Assembly: GCA_012513225.1 (NCBI GenBank)
Contig: JAAZCQ010000038.1
Span: forward strand, 1 to 54,009
Source: Erysipelotrichaceae bacterium
GTDB lineage: Bacteria > Bacillota_I > Bacilli_A > Erysipelotrichales > Erysipelotrichaceae
DNA: 54,009 bases
Direction: 5' to 3'
The position numbers and the translations under genes are program-made. The number at the start of each line of letters is the position of its first letter. Position 1 is the first letter of the stretch. Under the pieces are notes generated by a model. It made no database searches. It was given only the letters and a program-made list of their open reading frames with translations, and was not told the DNA's origin. Below are positions 42,243-51,859 of this stretch, piece by piece.

Positions 42243-44249
42243 TTACTTATTTTTTAACCAAGTTTCATAAGCTTTATCATATTGTTCAACAGTTACTATA
42301 TCATCTTGTAATCTTAAATTTTTATATTTGTACTCTGAAGTACCATAAGGTGAATAAGGTCTACTAAATGGTACAATTTTAGAAACTAATTGTCCTCTAG
42401 TTTGTTGAGATGTAGGAATATAGAATGCTTTTTCTACTAAAAATGCATCAGCTTTTGCAAAAGCTTGATATCTAGCATCCATATCATCTACTATAGCATC
42501 TGCTACTCTATATAATTCTTCATATTCCATTAATCCAACTAATTCTTTGATTTCTAAATCTTCAACTTTACCATCTTTATCAACAGTTCCAAGACCCATT
42601 GAAGTCATATAGTATCCTGTAATAGGTGAATAAATATCAACAAATGTTTTAGGGTCAGCATAATCTGGTCCCCATCCAGTATAAGTAGAAATATCATAAT
42701 CTGCTGCAGCTGGATCATTGTTATAATAAGCAATATTATTAACAGTATCTGTATTTCTTAATACAAGTTCAATTACAATTTGCCCATCAGTATTTTCTTC
42801 AATTGATTTTTTCATTGAATTAGCTTTTTTAGTTTGAGAATCACTTGTTTCATTAACAAGCATATCTAAATGAATTGGAAATTCAATTCCGTCTTCTTTA
42901 GCTGCATCAATATATGCTAAAGCTTCTTCTTTGCTTAAGAAAGTATCAACACCATCATTAAGATCTCTGTTTTCTCCTGTTGCTTCATTATATGTTTTTG
43001 TTACTTGATCATAATATAATGTACCATCACTTTGTGTACCTGCTTCAGGGAAGTTATTCACATTTCTAATTGATTCAAGTGCTAAAGCTTCCGGAGCACC
43101 AATTGATAAATAAGCTTTTAAGTCAAATGCAGCTCTAATTGCTTTACGGAAATTTTCATTTCTGATTGCTGCAATTGTATTTTCTTTTAATGTAGAATCA
43201 GTTGCATAATTTGTTTCATTAAATACTTGTCTATTGTAATTAAATACTACACCAAATACAGAAGCATTAGGTATTGAGAAATAAGCATTATCTTCATACT
43301 TATCAAGATAAGTTTGATAATCTTCCCAAGTTGTATTTAAACTTGCTTGAGAATAAATACCTTGTTCAAAACCTTTTATTGTTGAATAAGGATCTTCTCC
43401 AGCATCATAAATTCTTGTAACTTTTTCCATAAATACATTTTCTGCATCCCAATAAGCTTCATTTTTAGTTAAAACTGCTTGAGATTTATCATCATTAGTT
43501 GTAAGAATATAAGCACCGTTATATAAAATAGAATCTAATTTAACTGTACCAAATTCACATGATTCTTTATCAGGTGTACCTAATTTACATCCTTCACCTT
43601 TTGATTCTAAGAATTGTTTATTAACTGGAAATAAAACTGCATATGTAGTCATTGAATCAAAGTATGGAACAGATATTGAATTACCTTCATCATCTTTTGC
43701 CATAGTATATTCAACTGTTAATTCATCAACAGCTTTAACACCTACTTTACTCCATGCTTCATCACTAAAGTCACTAGTTAAATATTCAGAATATCCATCA
43801 ATAACTCCTTGTAATAACCATGATGTACCAGAATCAAATTCAGCACCATGTCTTAAACCTGTAACAAAATCTTCAGCTTTAACTGTGTCATATTCTTCAC
43901 CAGTAGCTGTAACCCAAGTTACATCAGGTCTAAGTTTAAATGTCCAAACTGTTTTGTCTTCATTACCAGACCACTCTTCAGCAAGAGCACCTACAAGTAC
44001 TGTATTAGCGTTATTTTCTAATAAACCATCAACCAAGTTACCATTGATTTCATGATCTGACGCCAATGCTGTAGTAACATAGTCCATAGACTTAACTTCT
44101 CTATTAGTAGCTACTGTAAGCTCTTTAGAAGATGTAGTTAGTTCTGTTGTATCATCTGTTTCTTCTGTAGTTGTAGTTGGTTTTGTTGTTGTACTAGAAC
44201 ATCCAACTAATAATAAAACAGCTAACAGACTTATTATTAACTTTTTCAT
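42243..44249 (-). CDS. Peptide-binding lipoprotein (SBP family 5), system 2
   Basis: The 668-aa lipoprotein has a signal peptide and lipobox (LLLVGC, C17). Domain order is normal: ELTVATNREVKSMDY and LVGALAEEWSGN near the start, TVWTFKLRPDVTW, GAYILTTNDDKSQAVLTKNE in the middle, YTGWGPDYADPKTFVDIY late. The usual C-terminal segment (DDMDARYQAFAKADAFLVEK, FYIPTSQQTRG) comes last. A T/S-rich linker follows the lipid anchor. The start at 44249 follows GGGAGG. It is the first gene of operon 2, the reverse of system 1, where the binding protein is last. Confidence 0.93.
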   Translation of the reverse strand: MKKLIISLLAVLLLVGCSSTTTKPTTTTEETDDTTELTTSSKELTVATNREVKSMDYVTTALASDHEINGNLVDGLLENNANTVLVGALAEEWSGNEDKTVWTFKLRPDVTWVTATGEEYDTVKAEDFVTGLRHGAEFDSGTSWLLQGVIDGYSEYLTSDFSDEAWSKVGVKAVDELTVEYTMAKDDEGNSISVPYFDSMTTYAVLFPVNKQFLESKGEGCKLGTPDKESCEFGTVKLDSILYNGAYILTTNDDKSQAVLTKNEAYWDAENVFMEKVTRIYDAGEDPYSTIKGFEQGIYSQASLNTTWEDYQTYLDKYEDNAYFSIPNASVFGVVFNYNRQVFNETNYATDSTLKENTIAAIRNENFRKAIRAAFDLKAYLSIGAPEALALESIRNVNNFPEAGTQSDGTLYYDQVTKTYNEATGENRDLNDGVDTFLSKEEALAYIDAAKEDGIEFPIHLDMLVNETSDSQTKKANSMKKSIEENTDGQIVIELVLRNTDTVNNIAYYNNDPAAADYDISTYTGWGPDYADPKTFVDIYSPITGYYMTSMGLGTVDKDGKVEDLEIKELVGLMEYEELYRVADAIVDDMDARYQAFAKADAFLVEKAFYIPTSQQTRGQLVSKIVPFSRPYSPYGTSEYKYKNLRLQDDIVTVEQYDKAYETWLKNK

Positions 44250-44280
44250 TTCTTTCCTCCCAAATCTAAAGTCTGCTTTA

Positions 44281-44309
44281 ATTTTAGGACTTTTCACAAT
44301 ATAAGTCAA
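44281..44309 (-). promoter_or_regulatory. Promoter of opp operon 2
   Basis: TTGACT, exactly 17 bp, TAAAAT on the minus strand, about 30 bases before the ATG. Confidence 0.7.
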
Positions 44310-44741
44310 TTAATCTCATTAATGTAATAAAGCATAATTAGTATTATATTTAAATAAAAATATAACACCGTTTAAACATCAATATTATAATTTTTTTCTA
44401 TTTATTATGTTTTATCTCTAAAATAGTACGAGGTGTTCAGGACTTAAGAAAAACTCCATATTAAAATTGTGATTAGTATATCAAATGCTTTATCTAATTT
44501 AGAACTATTTAAAGCTAGATCTATTTATTCTATTAGTAGATTCATATCATACTCTCTTACTGCTAACTTAAAATCTAATAAAAGAGCTGGGAAACCTAGA
44601 GGATCACATAAAATATAATTTTTATTTAAATTTATTTGATTATAAAAAGATGATTTACTAACACTGAAAGCTTACCTCTATGCTTCGTTCTTCATCGTTT
44701 TTATTAGTTTAAATCCCCATCAAATTTTAAATTGCCACTAA
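44310..44741. other. Gap with no convincing gene
   Basis: About 430 bp between the opp operon 2 promoter and the pfk terminator. A plus-strand frame of about 50 codons (44470-44622) ends NKRAGKPRGSHKI, and a minus-strand frame over the same stretch reads YILCDPLGFPALLLDF before a stop. Neither has a ribosome site or a family I recognise. They could be shreds of a lost gene or transposase. I see no structured RNA with a known pattern here. Confidence 0.4.
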
Positions 44742-44773
44742 AAAAGCTTCTAACCATATGATTAGAAGCTTTT
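44742..44773 (-). terminator. Terminator of the phosphofructokinase gene
   Basis: AAGCTTCTAA/TTAGAAGCTT with an 8-base loop, followed on the minus strand by a T run. Confidence 0.85.
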
Positions 44774-44778
44774 GTATT

Positions 44779-45984
44779 TTATTTCATATAATACGGTGTA
44801 ACATAAGCTTGGATCCCATCTACCATTATTGTATCAGGTTCTCCAACAATTAACGGTGCCAAATAATCTATTGCTTCTTGGCTGATTCCTGTATAGTTTG
44901 GAAGCATCCATTCTTCAGGGAAAGGTTTAACATGATTTGCAACATTTTTTGCTTCTGTAGCAAAGAATTCAACATCATATTCTTTTCCTTCTTTACGTTT
45001 AATACCAACCATCATTCCAGTAAAGTTTTTATCCATACTTCTCATATGAGCAGACATACCAAGTCTAAAACTTTCTGTAACATCAACTAATGATTGTTCA
45101 GTTGAATGACATCTTTGAGCAGTTGATAAATCTTGAACTTTACATCTTTCAGCTGTGCCTGAATTTAAGATTAAATCTTTAATTGCATTTCCAGAACCAC
45201 CTAAAATAGCATGTCCAAATGTATCATTCTTTGATTCTCCAGCACTAACATATGTTCCATCAGCATATTTAATACCTTCAGAAACAACTACATAACATTT
45301 ATTTTTTTCATCAATGCATTTTTTAACTTCTGCTAAGAAAACATCCTTATCAAATACTTCTTCAGGTAATACTACTAAGTCAACCTTACCACTTAAACAA
45401 GCACTAGCTGCTAACCATCCAGCATCTCTTCCCATAGTTTCAAGGATAAATACTTCTTGTCTTGTGTAAACATTAAAATCTAACCAAGTTTGTAATGCTG
45501 TATTTGCAATAAATTTTGCAGCTGATGCAAATCCTGGGCAATGATCTGTAACCATTAAATCATTATCTACAGTTTTAGGGCATCCAACAAATCTATGATT
45601 TGTTATACCATGTTTTGCTGCATATTCACTTAATGCATAAACTGTATCCATTGAGTCGTTTCCACCAGTGTAAAATAAGGTTTCAATATTATACTTTTCT
45701 AAAATTTCAAATAATTTTTCAAAATCTGCTACGTTTTCTCTTTTAAGTTTATAACGACAAGAACCTAAAGCACTAGATGGAGTTTGTTGAAGAATTCTAT
45801 TTTCTTCATCACTCATATTTGTTAAATCTACAAATTTTTCTTGTAAGATTCCTTCAATTCCGTTTAATCCACCATAAACAGTATCATAAATTTGATTCAT
45901 TTGATTAGCCTTAACAACACCAGCTACTGTTGCGTTGATAACTGATGATGGTCCACCAGATTGAGCTACTAAACAATTTGCCAT
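44779..45984 (-). CDS. 6-phosphofructokinase, pyrophosphate-dependent type
   Basis: The 401-aa enzyme phosphorylates fructose-6-phosphate. N-terminal AQSGGPSSVINA is the phosphate loop. The two specificity sites read GGNDSMDT and PKTVDNDL: an Asp after the GG-N, and Lys in PKT in place of the Gly of ATP enzymes. That combination is known to favour pyrophosphate over ATP. METMGRDAGWLAA-like (ETMGRDAGW) binds the sugar phosphate. It would save ATP in glycolysis, useful for a fermenter. It is a single gene with promoter TTGAGA-17-TATAAT and its own terminator. Donor choice is inferred from residues only. Confidence 0.9.
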   Translation of the reverse strand: MANCLVAQSGGPSSVINATVAGVVKANQMNQIYDTVYGGLNGIEGILQEKFVDLTNMSDEENRILQQTPSSALGSCRYKLKRENVADFEKLFEILEKYNIETLFYTGGNDSMDTVYALSEYAAKHGITNHRFVGCPKTVDNDLMVTDHCPGFASAAKFIANTALQTWLDFNVYTRQEVFILETMGRDAGWLAASACLSGKVDLVVLPEEVFDKDVFLAEVKKCIDEKNKCYVVVSEGIKYADGTYVSAGESKNDTFGHAILGGSGNAIKDLILNSGTAERCKVQDLSTAQRCHSTEQSLVDVTESFRLGMSAHMRSMDKNFTGMMVGIKRKEGKEYDVEFFATEAKNVANHVKPFPEEWMLPNYTGISQEAIDYLAPLIVGEPDTIMVDGIQAYVTPYYMK

Positions 45985-46014
45985 ACTTATATTTATCTCC
46001 TTTTTTATACCTCG

Positions 46015-46043
46015 ATTATACCTAATTATTAGTATTTTCTCAA
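46015..46043 (-). promoter_or_regulatory. Promoter of the phosphofructokinase gene
   Basis: TTGAGA, exactly 17 bp, TATAAT on the minus strand. The -35 overlaps the stop codon of the upstream ABC-F gene. Confidence 0.7.
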
Positions 46044-47881
46044 TGGTATTTGTTTAACTCTTCCCATTTATCCATAAGGTTTTCAATTTCATTATGAATG
46101 TCATCTATTTCTTTATCTAATTCATTCATCTTTTGATAATCATGATAATATTCTGGTTCAAATCTTAATTCTCTTTTTATTTGTAATAAATCCTCTAATT
46201 CTTGTATTTTAGTTTCTAATTTAGAAATCTCTTTTTTAGCATTAATTGGTTTTATAATTTGTTTTTCTTGTTTCACTTTTGGTTTTTCAATAATAACTTC
46301 TTCTTTATTAGAATATTGCTCATAGCCATAAGGATAATATTGTATTTCATTATCATTAATTTCTAGAATAGAAGTAGCAATTTGTTTTATAAAATATCTA
46401 TCATGAGAAACAAATAAAATAGTTCCATCAAATTCTTTTAACGATTCTTCAAAAGCTTCTTTACCTGGTATATCTAAATGATTAGTAGGTTCATCTAAAA
46501 TAAGAAAATTAGCTTGTTTCAATAGCAATTTAGCAAAACTTAATCTTACTTTTTCTCCACCAGATAGTACACTTACACTTTTAAATACATCTTCTGCACT
46601 AAATAAGAACTGTCCTAAAACTGTTCTTATTGTAGTTCTATCTAAATCTGGATATTCATCCCATAACTCTTCTATTACAGTTTTATTTATATTAAATTGT
46701 GCAAGTTGTTGATCAAAATACCCTACCTCTATTTGATGACCATATAAAAACGATCCTCCTAATGGTTTAACCTGGTTAATAAGGGTTTTTAATAGTGTAG
46801 ATTTGCCTGTTCCATTTGCTCCAACTATAGCTATTTTATCCTTTTGCATTATATTTAAAGATACATTACATAATTCTTTATCATATCCAACACTTAAATC
46901 TTCAATTGTTAAAACAGTTTTTCCACCTTTTACTTTTGATTTAAATTTAGCTTTAAATGTCTTATTGTCAGGACTATTTGGATTTTCTATTTTATCCATT
47001 CTATCTAAATATTTTATTTTTGATTGTGCAAAAGTCGCTTTATTTTTCTTGTATCTAAATTTATCAATTAAAGTTTCTAATCTTTCTATTTCTTTTTGTT
47101 GATTTACATATGCACTTTGCATCTTTTCTAAATCATTTCTTTTTTTATGTACAAAAGAAGAATAATTTCCAACATACTTACTCATTTTCCCATATTCTAT
47201 TTCATAAACAACATCAGTAATACCATCTAAAAACATCCTGTCGTGACTCACAAGAATAACAGCTTTTGGATATCTTTTCAAATACCCTTCTAACCATTCA
47301 ATTGTTTCAAGATCTAGGTGGTTTGTAGGCTCATCAAGCAATAAAATATCCGGCTTGCTTAATAGTAACTTTACAAAAGCAATCCTTGTTCTTTGCCCTC
47401 CAGAAAAGGTTTTAATCTCTCTATTTAAATCTTCTTCTTTAAAACCAAACTTAGTAAATACTGTATTTCTTTCTGATTGATATGAATAGCCATTTAAATT
47501 TTCATATTCATGTTGTAATAAAGCATACTTATTTAAGATTTTTTCAGAATAATCAGTTTTCATTAAAACTTCAACTTCTTTTAACTCTTCTTCAATCTCA
47601 AAAATTTTTTCAAAAGCTTCATTCAACTCATCTAAAACAGTTTTATCTTCATCTTCAAGAGTCTTTTGAGAAAGATAGCCTATAGTTATATTATTTTGTT
47701 TATGTATTGTTCCACTATCTAAAGTTTCTTGATTTACAATACACTTTAATAATGTTGATTTTCCACAGCCATTTCTTCCTACTACAGCTATTTTTTCATC
47801 ATTATTTATTTCAAATTGTATGTCTGTAAAAACATCAAATGCCCCAAAAGATTTACTTCCTTTATTAATTTGATACAACAT
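46040..47881 (-). CDS. ABC-F family ATPase (translation factor/ribosome protection type)
   Basis: The 613-aa cytosolic protein has two ABC domains and no membrane segments: Walker A GRNGCGKSTLLKCI and GANGTGKSTLLKTL, signatures FSGGQRTRIAFVKLLL and LSGGEKVRLSFAKLLL, each followed by LLDEPTNHLD or LILDEPTNHLD. A charged linker lies between the domains, and a coiled-coil C-terminal tail (about 550-610) follows. ABC-F proteins act on the ribosome, in stress or antibiotic protection. It resembles the YdiF/Uup type. Whether it gives resistance cannot be told. It starts directly after licD. Confidence 0.92.
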   Translation of the reverse strand: MLYQINKGSKSFGAFDVFTDIQFEINNDEKIAVVGRNGCGKSTLLKCIVNQETLDSGTIHKQNNITIGYLSQKTLEDEDKTVLDELNEAFEKIFEIEEELKEVEVLMKTDYSEKILNKYALLQHEYENLNGYSYQSERNTVFTKFGFKEEDLNREIKTFSGGQRTRIAFVKLLLSKPDILLLDEPTNHLDLETIEWLEGYLKRYPKAVILVSHDRMFLDGITDVVYEIEYGKMSKYVGNYSSFVHKKRNDLEKMQSAYVNQQKEIERLETLIDKFRYKKNKATFAQSKIKYLDRMDKIENPNSPDNKTFKAKFKSKVKGGKTVLTIEDLSVGYDKELCNVSLNIMQKDKIAIVGANGTGKSTLLKTLINQVKPLGGSFLYGHQIEVGYFDQQLAQFNINKTVIEELWDEYPDLDRTTIRTVLGQFLFSAEDVFKSVSVLSGGEKVRLSFAKLLLKQANFLILDEPTNHLDIPGKEAFEESLKEFDGTILFVSHDRYFIKQIATSILEINDNEIQYYPYGYEQYSNKEEVIIEKPKVKQEKQIIKPINAKKEISKLETKIQELEDLLQIKRELRFEPEYYHDYQKMNELDKEIDDIHNEIENLMDKWEELNKYH

Positions 47882-48697
47882 TTATAATTTTATATCCACT
47901 ATATGTTTTGGATTTCTTTTATCTTTTGGTGGTAAATTCATATAATCTGGGGCTATTGCTACCTTTAAATATTCTTCAGGATTGTTTGCTATAGGTAAGG
48001 TTGTATCTTCAAACTTTACATACTTAACAGGAAATAAATCACTTTTTTTAAATATAAAAGGTTTCAAAGGATTTTTAAATGTCCAACATAAATCAAATCC
48101 AACATAATCAGAATTTTTATTTCTATCACCATAGCTTCTTGCATTTTTAATAAATGTATTTTTTAAAATAATTGGATTAATTTTAATATTATCAAATAAC
48201 ATAATAACAGGTGCTAAAATCATATTATATAGTCTAAAAGGTAAATCTTTAGATTTCTTATCACTGCAATAATCATATACAAACACATCTATAAAAATAC
48301 CATCACATTCTGTAATCCTATTTTCTAATAATGTGTTTGTTTCCTTTACATATGTACCTTTTTTTCTTATTTTCATTGCAGGAATTAAAGGATTATATCT
48401 TTTATCTTTTTCATAACAATGAAAAACATATTTTTCTTTATCTAAATCTTTTTCTAAAACCTCTATAAATTTATAATAATCATCTTTCATCATTGCAATA
48501 TCAGCATCATCATCCCAAGGAATAAATCCTTGATGTCTATATGCACCTAAAGCACTACCTCCATTTAAAAAATAAGGGATATTATTATCTCTACAAATCT
48601 TATCTATATCTTTTAACATCTGTAAAAGAACTGCATGAACATCTTTTACAGTTATTTTACTTCCATCTTCATTTACTTTTAATATATATTCTTCCAT
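47882..48697 (-). CDS. LicD-family phosphotransferase
   Basis: The 271-aa protein has the LicD/nucleotidyltransferase core: LLQMLKDIDKICRDNNIPYF, then GGSALGAYRHQGFIPWDDDA with the two catalytic Asp (DDDAD), and a C-terminal PPKDKRNPKH. LicD proteins put phosphocholine or similar groups on cell-surface glycopolymers. The start is the ATG at 48695-48697, which directly follows a T-rich hairpin. A TTG five codons earlier lies inside the hairpin. The nearest ribosome-site-like sequence (AAAGGAA) is on the far side of the hairpin. Confidence 0.88.
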   Translation of the reverse strand: MEEYILKVNEDGSKITVKDVHAVLLQMLKDIDKICRDNNIPYFLNGGSALGAYRHQGFIPWDDDADIAMMKDDYYKFIEVLEKDLDKEKYVFHCYEKDKRYNPLIPAMKIRKKGTYVKETNTLLENRITECDGIFIDVFVYDYCSDKKSKDLPFRLYNMILAPVIMLFDNIKINPIILKNTFIKNARSYGDRNKNSDYVGFDLCWTFKNPLKPFIFKKSDLFPVKYVKFEDTTLPIANNPEEYLKVAIAPDYMNLPPKDKRNPKHIVDIKL

Positions 48698-48698
48698 A

Positions 48699-48727
48699 AA
48701 AAAGAAAGCCAAGCTTATTGGCTTTAT
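48699..48727 (-). terminator. Hairpin between asnS and licD, touching the licD start
   Basis: On the minus strand AAAGCCAA/TTGGCTTT with a TAAGC loop is followed by CTTTTTT and then the licD ATG. It looks like an asnS terminator. The AAAGGAA before it could reach the ATG only if the stem folds. Confidence 0.65.
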
Positions 48728-48733
48728 TCCTTT

Positions 48734-50116
48734 CTAAAATAATAAATTCTTTGGAGTTCTTGCAAAAGGCACAACATCTCTTATATTTTGCATTCCAGTA
48801 ATATACATCATAAACCTTTCAAAACCTAATCCAAAACCAGCATGATTACAGCCACCATATCTTCTAAGATCTAAATACCACTGTAAACTCTCTTTGTGAA
48901 CACCCATTTCTTCCATACGTTTTTCTAAATAATCTAAACGTTCTTCACGCTGTGATCCCCCTACTAATTCACCAACAGAAGGTACTAATAAATCACATGC
49001 AGCAACTGTTTTTCCATCATCATTTAATCTCATATAGAAAGCTTTTATATCTTTAGGATAATCTGTAATAAATACAGGCCCTTTTACTATTTTTTCAGAT
49101 ATATATCTTTCATGTTCTGTATTTAAATCCATACCCCAACTAATTTCATTTTCAAATTCTACATCAGCAGCTTCTAATATTTCAATTGCTTTAGTATAAG
49201 TCATTCTTTCAAATGTTGAATCTTTAACATGATTTAAACGCTCAATTAATGTTTTATCAATAAATTCATTAAAAAAATTCATTTCTTCAGGACATTCATT
49301 CATGACATACTCAATACAACTTTTTACCATGTCTTCTATTAAGTCCATATCATCATCTAAATCTGCAAAAGCAATTTCTGGTTCTATCATCCAAAATTCA
49401 GACGCATGAGTCGTAGTATTAGAATTTTCCGCTCTAAAAGTAGGTCCAAATGTATAAACATCTCTAAAAGCTAAAGCAAATGCTTCTGCCTGTAATTGAC
49501 CTGAAACAGTTAAACTTGCTTTTTTACCAAAAAAATCTTCATCATATTTATCATCATGTCTAGTTGTTACAGTAAACACTTCACCTGCACCTTCAGCATC
49601 ATTTCCAGTAATAATAGGTGCATGCACATATATAAATCCTTGATTTTGAAAAAATTCATGTATAGCCATAGATAAAACACTTCTAACTCTAAATACAGCA
49701 TTAAAAGTATTTGTTCTCACTCTTAAATGGCCAATTTCTCTTAGATATTCAAATGAATGTCTTTTCTTTTGTAAAGGATAAGAATTATCACAACTACCCT
49801 CTAAAACAATCTCTTTGACTTCTAATTCAAATGGTTGTTTAGCATCAGGTGTTTTTTTAAATAAACCAATTACCTTTATAGCTGTACCTGTAAGATACTT
49901 ACTAACTTCATTAAAATTGTCTAATTGATCACTATATACTAATTGAACCCCTTTAAAATAAGTACCATCATTTAGTTCAATAAAGCCTACAGATTTACTA
50001 TGTCTATTAGTTCTTATCCAACCTTGCATCTCAACATATTCAATTTGATCTTTTTCTATATTACTACCGAAATTACAAAACTCATATAACTCTCGTGCAG
50101 TCATAAAACTATACAT
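48734..50116 (-). CDS. asnS: Asparaginyl-tRNA synthetase
   Basis: The 460-aa class IIb synthetase has an N-terminal OB-fold anticodon domain ([20 protein letters not shown]), then the catalytic core: [66 protein letters not shown] and [20 protein letters not shown] (motif 3). The [12 protein letters not shown] stretch is typical. The start at 50116 follows GGGAGAG. It lies 15 bp after rex and precedes licD. Confidence 0.96.
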   Translation of the reverse strand: MYSFMTARELYEFCNFGSNIEKDQIEYVEMQGWIRTNRHSKSVGFIELNDGTYFKGVQLVYSDQLDNFNEVSKYLTGTAIKVIGLFKKTPDAKQPFELEVKEIVLEGSCDNSYPLQKKRHSFEYLREIGHLRVRTNTFNAVFRVRSVLSMAIHEFFQNQGFIYVHAPIITGNDAEGAGEVFTVTTRHDDKYDEDFFGKKASLTVSGQLQAEAFALAFRDVYTFGPTFRAENSNTTTHASEFWMIEPEIAFADLDDDMDLIEDMVKSCIEYVMNECPEEMNFFNEFIDKTLIERLNHVKDSTFERMTYTKAIEILEAADVEFENEISWGMDLNTEHERYISEKIVKGPVFITDYPKDIKAFYMRLNDDGKTVAACDLLVPSVGELVGGSQREERLDYLEKRMEEMGVHKESLQWYLDLRRYGGCNHAGFGLGFERFMMYITGMQNIRDVVPFARTPKNLLF

Positions 50117-50131
50117 AAAACTCTCCCATCT

Positions 50132-50791
50132 TTATTTTTTCATTGCATTAGTTTGAAACACTAATTCTTGTATACTTGAAACAACATCTATTTCTTTTAC
50201 AATTACATCTTTTGGAACAATAAAATGTTCTGAAGTAAAATCTACTAAACCTGTAATTCCATTTTCAACCAATCTATCTACTGTTTCTTGAATATTAGAA
50301 GAGATACACAATATAGCAATTCTACATCCTTCAGGAATATGATTTTCAAGTTCATTTATATCATAAACAGGTATACTAGTCTTTAAAGATTTTTTTGTAT
50401 TAATATCAAATGCACAAACTATTTCACCAACTACATTATTCCACTTATTATAATTTAATAAAGCTTTTCCTAAGTTACCCATTCCAATAAGAATTATTTT
50501 CTCATCAAAACTTACACCAAGTTTTCCACTAAACTTTTCAATTAGTATTTCTACATCATAACCATAGCCTTGTTTACCCATTTTTCCTAAAAAAGAAAAA
50601 TCTCTTCTTATTGTAGTAGGTTCAATTGCTACTAGCTTTGACAATTCATTAGACATGATTTTTGAAACACCTTCTTTAGAAAGATGTCTTAATGCTTTTA
50701 AATAAATCGGATAGCGCTGCAGTGTTGCTTTAGGAACCATCATTGTATCATTATTTTCAATATGTTCCTCTTTTCTTCTATTATCTTTCAT
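50132..50791 (-). CDS. rex: Redox-sensing transcriptional repressor Rex
   Basis: The 219-aa repressor has an N-terminal winged helix with VPKATLQRYPIYLKALRHL, NELSKLVAIEPTTIRRDFSF and GKQGYGYDVEILI, then a Rossmann domain with IILIGMGNLGKALLNY that senses NADH/NAD+. Rex represses fermentative and redox genes until NADH builds up. The ATG at 50791 has GGTGA upstream; another in-frame ATG four codons earlier overlaps it. A partial Rex box lies just upstream, hinting at autoregulation. The rnf operon is a reasonable target elsewhere in the window, but no clear Rex box was found there. Confidence 0.95.
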   Translation of the reverse strand: MKDNRRKEEHIENNDTMMVPKATLQRYPIYLKALRHLSKEGVSKIMSNELSKLVAIEPTTIRRDFSFLGKMGKQGYGYDVEILIEKFSGKLGVSFDEKIILIGMGNLGKALLNYNKWNNVVGEIVCAFDINTKKSLKTSIPVYDINELENHIPEGCRIAILCISSNIQETVDRLVENGITGLVDFTSEHFIVPKDVIVKEIDVVSSIQELVFQTNAMKK

Positions 50792-50828
50792 ATTAATCAC
50801 CATGTATATTCTACCATTTATTTTTAGT

Positions 50829-50846
50829 TTGTGAAATATTTATATT
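50829..50846. promoter_or_regulatory. Partial Rex box upstream of rex
   Basis: TTGTGAAATATTT matches the left 13 positions of the Rex operator TTGTGAAATATTTCACAA. The right half is degenerate (ATATT). Confidence 0.4.
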
Positions 50847-50848
50847 AA

Positions 50849-51859
50849 TTAACGCATTTCTATATCCATAGAAGGTCTAGCACTAAAATCCAAGTCTTTA
50901 AACATTTTTTTATCATAAGCTATACTTGTTGCTGCACCTATCATTGCAGCATTATCTGTACAACACCACAAAGGAGGTATTGTTAACTTAATATCGGGGT
51001 AATCCTTTATTAATTCCTGCATTAATTCTCTTAACCTTGAGTTAGCTGCAACCCCTCCAGCAAGTACTAAATGTTTAGGTTTAAAATCATTTAAAGCTTT
51101 TTTTGTATTATTAACCAATAAAGATAGTGCAGTTTCTTGAAAAATGTATGCAATATCTGCATCAATTATTTCTTCATTATTCTTTTTTAATCTATTAATC
51201 AATTGCATTACAGCCGATTTTAAGCCTGAAAAAGAAAAGTCATAAGGCTTATCAACTTTTGGAATAGGTAATTTATAATTAGCTTTTCCACTTTTTGCTA
51301 GATTATCTATTGCAGGGCCTCCTGGATAACCTAAACCTAATAATCTTGCTACCTTATCATAAGCTTCACCTATAGCATCATCTTGTGTAGTTCCTATTAC
51401 TTCAAATTCATAGTCTTCTTCCATCATAACTAGTTCGGTATGTCCTCCAGAAACTACTAAAGCAAGAAGTGGAAATTCTAAAGTATCTACAAATGAATTA
51501 GCGTATATATGACCAGCAATATGATGAATTGGAATAATTGGTTTATTATAAAGCCATGCAATAGTTTTTGCTGCTTGTACTCCTACATGTAAAGAACCTA
51601 TTAAACCAGGTCCTTGAGTTATACCAATAGCATCTATATCTTTAATATCTATATTTGCTTCTTTTAAAGCTTCTTCTATAACAAGTGAAATATTTTCAAT
51701 ATGAATACGTGATGCAACCTCTGGTACAACACCTCCATATAATTTATGTACATTTATTTGACTACTTACAACATTTGATAATATTTCAGTGTTATCTTTT
51801 ATAATTGCACAAGCAGTTTCATCACAACTTGATTCTAAAGCTAATATATACTTACTCAT
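50849..51859 (-). CDS. tsaD: tRNA t6A synthesis enzyme TsaD
   Basis: The 336-aa Kae1/Qri7/TsaD ASKHA-fold protein has ALESSCDETACAII, GVVPEVASRIHIENI, GLIGSLHVGVQAAK, HHIAGHIYAN (metal-binding HxxxH), LLALVVSGGHTEL, GGPAIDNLAKSG, FSFSGLKSAV and VLAGGVAANSRLRE. With TsaB and TsaE it puts the threonylcarbamoyl group on A37 of ANN-reading tRNAs. It overlaps rimI by 4 bp. Normal length and complete. Confidence 0.97.
   Translation of the reverse strand: MSKYILALESSCDETACAIIKDNTEILSNVVSSQINVHKLYGGVVPEVASRIHIENISLVIEEALKEANIDIKDIDAIGITQGPGLIGSLHVGVQAAKTIAWLYNKPIIPIHHIAGHIYANSFVDTLEFPLLALVVSGGHTELVMMEEDYEFEVIGTTQDDAIGEAYDKVARLLGLGYPGGPAIDNLAKSGKANYKLPIPKVDKPYDFSFSGLKSAVMQLINRLKKNNEEIIDADIAYIFQETALSLLVNNTKKALNDFKPKHLVLAGGVAANSRLRELMQELIKDYPDIKLTIPPLWCCTDNAAMIGAATSIAYDKKMFKDLDFSARPSMDIEMR

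Noticed and set aside
44779-45984. ATP-dependent PfkA
   Set aside because: The GGNDS and PKTVDND residues match the pyrophosphate-type pattern (Asp and Lys), not GGDGS and PGTIDND.
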